Positions 11,388 through 20,479 of a DNA stretch of 64,000 bases are shown in pieces; positions within the stretch are counted from its first letter, which is position 1; every line of letters starts with the position of its first letter. The notes below the pieces were generated by a model, which searched no databases, was not told the DNA's origin, and saw only the letters and a list, made by a program, of their open reading frames with translations. Source of the stretch: Opisthocomus hoazin (taxonomy: Eukaryota > Chordata > Aves > Opisthocomiformes > Opisthocomidae); the NCBI RefSeq assembly GCF_030867145.1, contig NC_134436.1:4092001-4156000 (forward strand), read 5' to 3'. Position numbers and translations under genes: made by a program.

Positions 11388-11757
11388 CAGTTTGTTTAAG
11401 GAGACAAAGCGAAGGCAAAGACAGAAGAAGAAGGGGAGGGGAGACAGGACAGGGAATGGAAGACGAGGAGAAGAAGGGGGAAGAAGAGAAGGAAGGAAAG
11501 AGCAACGCAGAGGAAGAGAAGCAAAGGACACAGAAAGAAGCAATACAAAGAAAGAAGGGAGAAAAAGGAGGAAACAATAAACGAGTTTACTAGGACGCAC
11601 CGACACTCTTATGCGAGGAAAGAAAAAGAAAAAGAAGAGCAAGAAAATCGAAAGAGAGATTGTAGGAAGGAATGAAGCAAGGAAGTAATTAAAGAAGGAA
11701 GGAAGGCGACAAATAGGAGACAGAAAGAAAGAAAAAAAGTGCGAAAGAGATTACGAG
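11388..11757 (+). repeat. purine-rich tract 1 upstream of exon 1
   Basis: A strongly strand-asymmetric stretch: the + strand is mostly G and A (GAGGGAAGGAA-type words, for example GAAGAAGGGGAGGGGAGACA), with few pyrimidines for over 300 bases. Equivalent tracts precede the other three exons. Such homopurine sequence can form triplex DNA or act as a nucleosome-poor promoter flank; which applies here is not visible. Lys/Glu/Arg-rich open frames across it are artefacts of composition. Confidence 0.85.
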
Positions 11758-11935
11758 CACGCAGCAACCTTACCTGTACTCGCTGAACGGAGCTGATCCC
11801 TGACAGCCTCCCCCTTGATCAGAGCACTGCGCTCCGGCGCTGATGCCCCGTCATTAGCGCTGATGGCTGCGACTTTGATGGTGTCCGCCGCAGCGCCGGA
11901 GGCAACTGGGAAGCTGCCAGCGGGAATAAAGAAGA
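11758..11935. promoter_or_regulatory. conserved block between purine tracts, exon 1 copy
   Basis: A non-purine block of about 178 bp is sharply bounded by purine tracts on both sides and is preserved upstream of all four exons (24363-24530, 39784-39960, 53413-53578). The best-kept core is CATTAGCGCTGATGGCTGCG followed by ACTTTGATGGT and the CCGC-rich AGCTGCCAGCGGGA end. On the minus strand it has the shape of an exon: a long pyrimidine tract, CTGGCAG, about 57 open codons (TIKVAAISANDG core), then CAG|GTAAGG. It could be a distal promoter or enhancer, or an exon of an antisense transcript. No known protein is recognised. Confidence 0.5.
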
Positions 11936-12238
11936 AAGGAGGATGGAATGAAAAGGGAAAGAGGACTAAATGATAGGGCACGGCAGGGCACGAACGAAAA
12001 GGAAAAGGAAGAGAAGAAAGTAGGAAGAGAAGTGAGAAGGAGAGAAAAGAAAGATAATGGAAGGAAGGAAGAAACAGAAATGGGAAAAAAAGGAGGAGGA
12101 AGGAAAGAAAGGAATCAGTGGAAATAAAGAACAAATAAGCACGAAAAAGAAATGATGGAAAGAGATGGAAGAAGAAGAAAAAAGAGGAAGAAGAAAAAAG
12201 AAGGAGAAAGAAGAAGGGAGAGGAAGGCAGAGGCGAGC
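11936..12238 (+). repeat. purine-rich tract 2 upstream of exon 1
   Basis: This is a second G/A-dominated stretch, including AGGAAGGAAAGAAAGGAATC and GAAGAAGAAAAAAGAGGAAG, ending where the CpG-rich promoter begins. It is present before all four exons. Confidence 0.85.
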
Positions 12239-12490
12239 GAGGAGGCGAGGAGCGCGGGGCCGGGTCGCGGGCGAGCGCGGGGAGCGTGAGAGGCGTCGGA
12301 GCAGCACACGGTGTCGCTGCAGGCTCAGAAACGGCGGCGGAGCGGCGAGGCAGCCCCGCCCCGGTGCGGCGGAGAGCCCGGCTGTGAGCGCGGGGGGGCG
12401 GCGCGGGGCGGGCAGGAGAGCCGGTGCGTCCGGGCGGCGGCGGCGGCGGGAAGCCGTACGGGGCCCGTGCGGGTGTCAGCGGCGGCGGCG
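12239..12490 (+). promoter_or_regulatory. promoter and 5' UTR of PCDHA variable exon 1
   Basis: The base composition switches abruptly to CpG-rich. A candidate conserved sequence element lies at 12298-12325 (GCAGCACACGGTGTCGCTGC, CGCT core at 12315-12318), 176 bp upstream of the ATG. In mammals each alternative PCDHA exon has its own promoter with a CSE containing CGCT about 200 bp before the start, which binds CTCF. The same 28 bases are kept before all four exons. The assignment as CSE is by position and core only. No TATA box is evident. The frame is open upstream of the ATG but starts with no good ATG, so it is treated as leader. Confidence 0.6.
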
Positions 12491-14971
12491 ATGGGCGGGT
12501 GGTGCGGAACCGTGTTGCGGGTGCTGGTGCTGCAGGCGTCCTGGGCGCTGGGCGGCGGGCAGGTGCGGTACTCGGTGCCGGAGGAAGCGAAGGCCGGGAC
12601 AGTGGTGGGCCGTCTGTGGCAGGACCTGGGCCTGGAGGCGGGCGATGCGGAGGCGCGGCGTCTGCGGCTGGTGGCGCAGGGCCGTCGGGCGAGCGTGGAG
12701 GTGAGCGGGGCGAGCGGGGCGCTGGTGGTGAGCTCGCGGCTGGACCGGGAGGAGCTGTGCGGGAAGAGCGCGCCGTGCGCCGTGCGCCTGGAGGTGCTGG
12801 TGGAGCGGCCGCTGCGCGTCTTCCACGTGGAGCTGGAGGTCACGGACATCAACGACAACGCCCCGCTCTTCCCCGCCGCCCGGAGAAACCTCAGCATCGC
12901 GGAGTCGTCGCCTCCCGGGTCTCGTTTCCCGCTGGAGGGCGCGTCGGATGCAGATATCGGAGCCAACGCACAGCTCTCGTACACCCTCAGCCCCAGCGAC
13001 CACTTCTCTCTGGATTTGCAGAAAACCGAGGAGGACGGTGAGTCCTTATTCCTGGTGCTGAGAAAGCCGCTGGACCGCGAGACGCTGGCTGTGCACCGGT
13101 TATTGCTGACGGCGAGCGACGGTGGCCGGCCGCCACTGACGGGCACGCTGGAGCTGTTGATCTCGGTGCTGGACGACAATGACAACGCGCCCCAGTTCAA
13201 CCAGTCAGTATATAAAGTGCAGCTGCCGGAGAATACGGAACGCGGTACTTCAGTGATCAGAGTAAGAGCCACAGATTTAGATGAGGGCACGAACAAGAAT
13301 ATCTCGTATTCTGTCCAGCACTTGTTCCCTCTGGACGCAAGGGATGTTTTCGGGATCGATAGAAACAGCGGGACGGTCTATCTAAGAGGTGCCTTAGACT
13401 TTGAGGATGTTGGTGTCTATCGCCTGCAAGTGGGTGCAGCAGATAAGGGAAACCCACCGCTGTCGGGGCACTGCAAGGTGGTGGTGGAGGTGCTGGACGT
13501 GAACGACAACGCGCCGGAGGTGTGGGTGACGTCGCTGTCGGTGCCGGTGCCGGAGGACGCGGCGGTGGGGACGGTGGTGGCGCTGCTGAGCGTGTCGGAC
13601 CGGGACTCGGGGGCGAACGGGCGGGTGAGGTGCGCGGTGTGGCCGTCGTCGCCGTTCGGGCTGGTGGCGAGGTTCGCGGGCTCGTACTCGCTGGTGCTGC
13701 GGGAGGCGCTGGACCGGGAGCGCGTGTCGGAGTACGCGGTGGAGGTGCGTGCGGAGGACGGCGGGGCGCCGCCGCTGCGCGCCAGCCGCGGGTTGCGTGT
13801 GCCGGTGTCGGACGTGAACGACAACGCGCCGGCGTTCGCGCAGGCCGTGTACACGGTGCTGGCGCGGGAGAACAACGCGGCGGGCGCGGAGCTGGCGCGT
13901 CTGTGGGCGCGGGACCCGGACGAGGCGGGCAACGGGCGCGTGAGCTACTCGTTGGGGGAGGGCGGCGTCGGGGTGGCGTCTGTGGGCGGGGGGTGGCGGT
14001 CGGCGTCGAGCTACGTGTCGGTGGACGCGGAGAGCGGTCGGCTGTGGGCGCTGCAGCCGCTGGACTACGAGGAGGTGCAGGTGCTGCAGTTCGAGGTGCG
14101 GGCGGTGGACGCAGGGGAGCCGCCGCTATGCGGCAACGCCACGGTGCAGCTGTTCGTGGTGGACGAGAACGACAACGCGCCGTCGCTGCTGTCGGGCGTG
14201 GGCAGTGGGCCGGTCGTGGGGTCTTCGGGCGCGGGTTCGTCGGGTGCGGGTTCGTCGGGTTCGGAGGCGCTGTGGGCGTGGGCGGCGTGGGGTGCGCCGG
14301 CGGGGCAGGTGGTGGCGAAGATCCGCGCGGTGGACGCGGACTCGGGCTACAACGCGTGGCTGCGCTACGAGCTGTTGGAGCCGCGGGGGAAGGGCGCGTT
14401 CCGCGTGGGGCTGTACAGCGGCGAGGTGAGCACGGCGCGGGCGCTGGAGGAGGCGGACGGCCCTTGGCAGAGGCTGGTGATCGTGGTGCGGGACCACGGG
14501 GAGCCAGCGCGCTCGGCCACGGCGACGCTGAGCGTGTCGCTGGTGGAGGGCGCCGAGGCGGCGCTGGCGGCCGCGGGCTCGTCCGCGTCGTCGTCGTCGT
14601 CGGGGTCGGGATCGGGGTCGGGGCTGCGTCCGTCTGCGGGCTCGGAGGGCGGCTCGGCGGCATCGGCGACGAACGTGTGGCTGGTGGTGGCCATCTGCGC
14701 GGTGTCGAGCCTGTTCGTGCTGGCGGTGGTGCTGTACGGGGCGTCGCGGTGGGCGCCGCGGGCGGCCGTGCTGTCGGGTCCCGGTCCGGCGACGCTGGTG
14801 TGCGCCAGCGAAGTGGGGAGCTGGTCGTACTCGCAGCGCCAGAGCCGGAGCCTGTGCGTGGCGGACGGCGCGGGCAAGAGCGACCTGATGGTGTTCAGCC
14901 CCAACCTCCCGCCGCCGCCCGGCGCCGCGGCGAAGGAGACGCAGCCGGAGGCGCCCGCTGTCCTGGACACG
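12491..14971 (+). CDS. PCDHA: protocadherin alpha, variable exon 1 of the window
   Basis: Single large exon for the extracellular, membrane and variable cytoplasmic parts of a clustered protocadherin, a neuronal surface protein for homophilic recognition. The chosen ATG gives a signal peptide (about residues 1-23) followed by QVRYSVPEE, the conserved mature start. EC1 24-125 has CGKSAPC (90-96) and DINDNAP. EC2 ends at DDNDNAP 228-234, EC3 at DVNDNAP 336-342, EC4 at DVNDNAP 441-447 and EC5 at DENDNAP 558-564. EC6 follows to about 725, the membrane helix is about 728-750, and the tail has VGSWSYSQ and SDLMVFSP. It ends in a codon-complete donor ACG|GTGAGT. Length (827 codons) is normal for the family. 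The mammalian RGD of EC1 is replaced by GRR. Unlike the other three, it begins MGGWCGTVLR and has AESSPPGSRF at the EC2 start. Its EC3 is close to that of the 25100 exon. Constant exons lie outside the window. Confidence 0.95.
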
Positions 14972-15084
14972 GTGAGTGACCGTCCCTTTCTGGCCTCTGG
15001 CCCCTCCCCCCGACGCCCCTTGGTGCTTGTGGCGCTTGTGTTCCGGCCGTGGTCAGGCGCTGTTGGTAGCCAGGCTGAGCTACC
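14972..15084 (+). other. truncated intron start after exon 1
   Basis: The first 110 bases match the intron after the other exons (GTGAGTGACCGTCCCTTTCT, then GTGGTCAGGCGCTGTTGGTA). At about 15080-15085 the sequence jumps to what corresponds to position 44158 in the flank of exon 3, so about 1 kb of flank is missing. As a result the read-through frame after the donor differs from that of the other exons and runs to 15217. Confidence 0.8.
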
Positions 15085-15887
15085 ACTCAACCAACCAAAG
15101 AAAACCCCAGACAATAAAGAACTGTCCGTTCCCAACAAAAGTCAAGATCTAATTCTGCTACCAGTCGATATGATACGTTGCCGTGGTGTTCTCGTCAACA
15201 TTTTGGTTTTTCTGTGAGAGCATGAAATCAATGCCATTGCTGTTTAGAGCTGTCGCGACATCAGCTGCAGAAGAGTATTGCTCCCAGGTCTGCCACATGT
15301 CCATGTGAGGTAGCTGAAGTATAGCCAAACGTCAGTATCCAGACAGCCTGTATGTGATAGCTCTGTGTGTTTTTTATGGTGCTCTCATTGAAGGGCAGGG
15401 TAAGGAAAATTGAGACTGAGCCTTAAGATGGGAAAGCAAGCTATGACATGTTGCAGAGGTGAATATTGCAGTAGCACCGAGTATGGCTTAGGCATCTCCT
15501 GATATGAAAATGCTAGGCAGGATGGGAACAGTTTGCTCCTTTCGAAGATCCATTCCCAGGCTCCTGAGTGGTGGGGTTGGAGGCCTTCCTGATAGTGCCA
15601 TGGCACTGATATGCCCACAGTGTTTTCTGAGCTTCTGAGACTCTCCGAGCAGGGGCAGTAGGTTCTGCTGCTGCCTGCCTCATGTAGGGAACGTGCTGGC
15701 AAAGAGGGGGTGAGATGCAGACTGCTGAGTACTGTCTGATGAACCTTTTCCCTGCTGTGTTGGGAAGGGTGTTGTGGGAGGGTAGCACTTCAATGTGCTG
15801 TCCTCATGTAGGGGTGGGCATGCATAGTAGCGATGAGAGGTGCCACAACCCCTCTCCTGACCTGTCATCAGCTGTCATCACCTCTCA
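15085..15887. repeat. spacer modules after exon 1
   Basis: No gene is seen. Modules match 44158-44969: the AACCCCAGACAATAAAG segment, AGAGCTGTCGCGACATCAGC, the TCTCCTGATATGAAAATGC segment and the GAGGGGGTGAGATGCAGACTG segment. Short tandem repeats of CTCATCACCTGTCATCAG type (about 15846-15886) border the following CR1. Confidence 0.8.
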
Positions 15888-16520
15888 GGAATAAACAAGA
15901 GGAGCTAGAAGCTTTGATCCAGTTTCAGACCAACCATTGGTCAACACCATTGGCATAAGCAAAATCTGGTGAGAGGAGTTCAGTGAGAAGTGTGCTGTGA
16001 TGGACAGTTTTAGGCTGTTGTGGAAGGATAGGCAGGGCAGAGGAGGCAGGTGGGTGGTGCTGTATATGAGGGTGAGGCTGGATTGTGTGGCACTCTCAGC
16101 TGGCGACAATACAGTTGTGACCCTCTGGATAAGGATTAAGGGAAAAGCAAATAAAGCAGATGTTGCTGTGGGAGTCAACTATCAACCACCCAGCCAAGAT
16201 GACCACACTGATGGGTTATTCTACAAAGAATCAAGGGATGTCTCTAGATCAGCTGCCCTTGTGCTTACAGGTGGTTACAACTTCCCAGATGTCAGCTGGG
16301 AATATCATACAGCAGACAGAAACAGGTCCAGGAAATTCCTGGAGCACGTTGAAGAGAACTTCTTGGTGTAGTTACTAAGGGTGCTGACTAGGAAAGAAGC
16401 CCTCCTGGATTTGTTGATTGTAAACAGAGAGGGACCGATGGGCAAAGTGGTGATGTCTGTTTTGGTCACTCTGACCATGAAGTAATGACATTTCAATTTG
16501 TTGTCAGTAAGAGAAAAACT
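15888..16520 (+). mobile_element. CR1 LINE fragment, endonuclease part
   Basis: The + frame encodes part of the CR1 ORF2 endonuclease: NKQEELEAL near the start, then LWIRIKGKANKADVAVGVNY, YQPPSQDDHTDGLFYKES, SAALVLTGGYNFPDVSWEYH and SRKFLEHVEENFLV, then a LLDLLIVNREG-like segment. The reverse transcriptase and 3' end are absent, and at 16521 the sequence switches to a spacer module (CTCTGAAACAGAAAGACAGTCC). It is paralogous to 44970-45595 and to the front part of 20480-23194. Confidence 0.9.
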
Positions 16521-19500
16521 GTTCTCTGAAACAGAAAGACAGTCCCCCTGGCAGTACACACTGCCTTTCTTACCTTTGCTGACTGTGCTGTTGTCAGATT
16601 TGGTTTCTTGTTGTCCTCTGCAAGAGACACGATGCATAGTGACAGTTGTGTTCTCTCCCCTTGTTGTATTTTTGTGATTTTTATTTGCTCACCAGTGTCA
16701 ATATGAAATCAGGGAAGGCTATTCGGCCACCTTTTTTTTTTTTTTTCCCCCCCGAGTATGTTGTAACTCTACTTAGTGGTATAAAGTATTCACGGAGAGA
16801 AGTGTCAGGCAAAGTAGGTGCTGGAAATGGGATTTTTTGTGTTCTTTCTCCCCCTGTCTCCCAGACTGTGGACTTGCATTCCCGGCCAGAGAAGTGGTGT
16901 GGGTTATGCGGGCCTGTTGTGACATTCTTTGAATATTTTCATCAGCAGCCACGACCTTACAAAACCCCTGGAAATCCTCTTATTGGAAGAAAAAAACCAA
17001 AATCCCAAAAGACACAAAGAACCCAATATCAAATTCTTCTGCATAGCAGATGTCATCAGTGACAGTGTTTGGTTCGATCACATTTGTGTTGCTCTCTCGC
17101 AGCATGAATACAGTGCCTGCTGCCTTTAGAGTTGTCCTGACAGCACCTCTATAAATAGCATTCCTCCCAGGTGTGCAACAGCTGAGATTGCTGAATCTCC
17201 AGGAGACTGTGAGGTGAATGTCACAGTGGCAGTGGGGCACTGAGTATGGCCTGATGATTTCCTGATGTGAAGGGTGGCACTGGGCAGTGGGAAGACTCCT
17301 GTGAGGGAACCTGAAATCCTAAGGAGGACCATGGCCCATGTCTTAAGACAAGAATGGGAGATGATGTGCTTGTGTTGAGACTGCATGTCCCCAGGTGGGG
17401 AGTGAAGGATGCCTAGAGGAAAGGATAAGGCCGTATGGGCACGGAGTGTTTGTCCCCAGGATCCTTTGCCATGTTCCCAAGAGTCTGGAGTTGGAGGCCT
17501 TCCTGATCTTGAGACAGTCACATGGTATAGAGATGCCCGCAATATCTTTTGAGGTTGCGAAGATCTCCCACCAGAGACAGTCCTTTGTGCTGCTGCCTGA
17601 CTGATGTTGGAAATGTGTTGGTAAGAGGGGGTGAGATGCAGACTGCTGCATGTTTTCTGATGAACATTTCTGCTGCTGGTTTTGGAAAGGTGTTGTTGGA
17701 GGATAGCAGTTGAATATGCTGTCCTTGTGTAGTGGTGGGCATGTATAGCAGCTTCCACAGCCATTGGTGTTGCCCTGATGGAAAAATCTGATCAGATTTG
17801 TAAGGACACGTGAGAGGGTGGGTGTAATCTACTGCAGGTGGCTTTAGTTAGAGGTGATGTGTCATCTTGTCATTATGAACTTCTACAGACATGTGGACCT
17901 ACATACCAAACCCTGCACAGCTGTTGTTTTCTATTGTAGATATTCTCCCACCCAGTTGATATCGAGCAGGGTTTAGAGCTGGAGCATGTTGTTTTGGTGG
18001 AGTGGTGTCTGAGTATTGTGGCAGTGTTCCTGCAAGTGGCACTGCGTGGGGCCTGGCTTTGTGTGACAGGGAGGGCGACCTTGAGTGGAGGACAGTCATG
18101 CCTGATTGAAATGGAGATGGTGGGTAGAACACGGCTTGTGTCCTTCTTCTCGCACACAGTGCTGCTTGCCTGGGATCCTCGCATGACCTCCAGAAGTTCT
18201 GTATATCTTAGGGCGCTGATGTTCTTTGTGGTGTTACTGCTTGTGAAGGCATCTGCCACATATGCCTTGAACCTCTTGTTTTTGATGTGCAATGTTGTTG
18301 CTGAAAGAGAAGCTTTCTAAATTTGGATGAGATTTGGCCAGCCCTCTCTGAACCTCTCCTAGGTTACCCCTCTGCTCTTAGTCTTGCTAGGAGGGGAGGA
18401 AGTGGTCGCCCTGTTCAAGATTTTGAGAAAACTTGCATTTCAATAGAGCGGAATAGGATCCTTTGGTTTTCGTCTCTGAGGAAAATCTCCCACCCTCTTG
18501 TTTGTTTTTTTCTGTCCCATTGGCAATGTGTTGGTAACAGTGGATGAGACGCAGAGTGGTGAATTTTGTCAGCTGTCAGGTGGCAGATGTTTGGGCAATT
18601 TTGCATCAGTGGGGGGAGAGGTGTCTTTTCCGGTCTCCTGAGCTAGGTTTCACATTGAGAGAATGTCCTCAGCTTTCAGGCCTCCTTCCTGCTTCCCCTT
18701 GTGAGAGAAGTGTAAGGTGCACCGTGCACGGTCCAGTTATTGCAGAACATGTGACTTTTTTTTCTGTCCATCTTCTTCAGAAATGCTGATAATGTTATAG
18801 AATCATGGAGGTTGGAAAAAACCTCTAGGATCATAAAATCCAAAATGTCAAGGGAAAATATCCTTGAAAACCGCATCTCCTGTGCTAAAAATATTTCTTA
18901 TTCTGAAGAAGCAACCATTGATTCTACAGTTAAGTCGCTCATTCCTGAAGAAGGTATGTTCTGAGAGCCAGAGATACTTTTGTTCCTCTTCAGTTGTGGC
19001 ATCTTCATGTTGAATCAACCAAATGTTGCCAGGGTTGTAATGCCTGTAGGCTTGGAGCAGCAAAGCACCACTGCCTGCTCTTGTTCCTTTCCTGCTTCTT
19101 CCAGGCACAGCATGAGCAGGCGGCAGCAAGGATGGATGCGGGAGGGACCCCAATGCCTTTTATTGAGTGGATGTGTTGGGGATTGAGGAGATGTTGTCAG
19201 TGAAAATGTTGTTGTGTTTCATTGGTGGCTTTTGTTTGGCTGTGTGGTGCATGGGTAATGGTAATGAAGGAGAGGTATTCCATGGGGGCTGTGGTATTGT
19301 CATGCTTGACTGTGGTGGGTTTGGACTCTTTGGAGCCTGTCTGCACAGATGTCAAAGTACCTGGGGCTTGGGTGTGTGTTTCCAAGGGTGGTGGATTCTG
19401 TTCTGGTGCAGCAGAGTTGCCATTTGATTGCCTTGGTCTGTTATTTGGTGGGTCCTGGAGAGGAGTGGAGGCTGAAGAATGTGGTCTTCTTGTGGAAGGG

Positions 19501-20479
19501 ATGGGAAGCTGCAAGAGCAGTCTCTCTGTCTTGTATAAACTGGAGGAAAGCTGTAAGGTTGTTACTCGCTTGGAGGGATGGAAGGGGTCAGAGAAGGGGA
19601 AAGAGAACTCTTGGCAAAGGGCATGTCTGTGCTTGATGTCAAGTGTGAAGTAGTCATTTAGAAAAAATGTTGGTAAAGGAGAAAAAATGGCTTGTACTCC
19701 TAGCCAGAGAAGTAGCATGATGTACACTGGTGCGTTTTTGAGTTCTTTCAATGTTTGCATCAGCAGGCACAACTGTACAAAAGAGTCAGAAATCCTCAGT
19801 ATGATTCAGAAACAAACAAATAAAACCCCAAACCCATATCAAGTTGTCCAGCATTGTAGATATCGTCTAGCTGTACTCATCAAAATGTGGGTTGTTGTCT
19901 CATAAAATGAAATCAATGCCATTGCCATTAGAGCTGTCCTAGCATCAGGTTTAGAAAGACTGTTGTTCCTCAGTGTGTAATGTTTCCATCTGAGAGAGCT
20001 GAAGCATTGGCAGACATGAAGGCTGAGCTGCAGAGACTGTGCTGGACACTGTGCATATGTATATACATTCCGTCTGTGTGTTTTCTTATGGTGCTGTCTT
20101 TGCTGGGAAGGGACTGCAAAAGCTGGGTTGATCTGTAAGGTGGGAAAGCATGACATGTTGCTGGAGATGAATGTGTCAGTGACACTGAGTAGGGCTTGGC
20201 TGTTTCCTGATACGAAAGGTGACCTTGAGCAGTGGGATGACTTGTGTGAGGTAAGCAAAAATCCTTGGGAAGACCATGGGCTATGTCATAAGAAGGCAAG
20301 AATAAGAGATGATGTGCTCGTCTTGAGACACACCAATGTTTGAGGAACAGTGTGGTGGGAGGGTAGCACTTCAATGAGCTATCCTCATGTAGTGGTGGGC
20401 ATGCATAGTAGCGATGAGAGGTGCCACAACCCCCTCTCATCACCTCTGATCACCTGTTATTAGCTCTCATCACCTCTCA
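16521..20479. repeat. spacer modules between exons 1 and 2
   Basis: No gene is supported over 4 kb. The module order is the same as at 45596-49547: a CTTACCTTTGCTGACTGTGC flank-like piece, a poly(T)-poly(C) stretch near 16730-16755, modules repeating those at 900-1900, one with TAGATATTCTCCCACCCAG (17930), one with TTTGGCCAGCCCTCTCTGAA (18330), one with a pyrimidine tract and CTTCCAG before GCACAGCATGAGC (19070-19110), one with CAAAGTACCTGGGGCTTGG (19350), and AGAGCTGTCCTAGCATCAGG (19930). A short tandem repeat of CTCATCACCTCTGATCACCT type lies at about 20430-20479. Confidence 0.8.
18793..18846 (-). mobile_element. short CR1-like 3' tail, minus strand
   Basis: TTATAGAATCATGGAGGTTG followed by AAAAAACCTCTAGGATCAT resembles the reverse complement of a CR1 terminus. 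The equivalents at 47852-47920 and 59674-59735 keep a fuller AGAATCATAGAATCATG repeat, so this copy has lost one terminal repeat unit. Confidence 0.7.

Noticed and set aside
11244-12134. Phe/Leu/Ser-rich minus-strand frames with apparent membrane segments
   Set aside because: They are the pyrimidine strand of the purine tracts; hydrophobicity follows from TTC/CTT codons.
13257-14663. Long minus-strand open frames through the exons (468 codons here; similar at 14365-15138, 39999-41255, 42411-43313, 55039-55917)
   Set aside because: They are shadows of very GC-rich coding sequence, made of Pro/Arg/Ala/Ser-rich text with no domain, and are opposite to well-supported cadherin exons.
12491-14971. 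Protocadherin gamma or beta identity
   Set aside because: The VGSWSYSQ tail motif and EC1 Cys-X5-Cys with the following IDREELC-like context fit alpha best; beta exons would end in a stop without a donor.
13522-14979. Plus-strand frame of 485 codons overlapping exon 1 in another phase (also 26134-27672, 55184-56716)
   Set aside because: Gly/Arg/Ala-rich low-complexity translation of the cadherin exon in the wrong phase; the in-phase product has six clear cadherin repeats.
15888-16520. A host gene with endonuclease-like sequence
   Set aside because: The motifs match the CR1 ORF2 endonuclease, and paralogous pieces continue into CR1 reverse transcriptase at 20480 and 49548.
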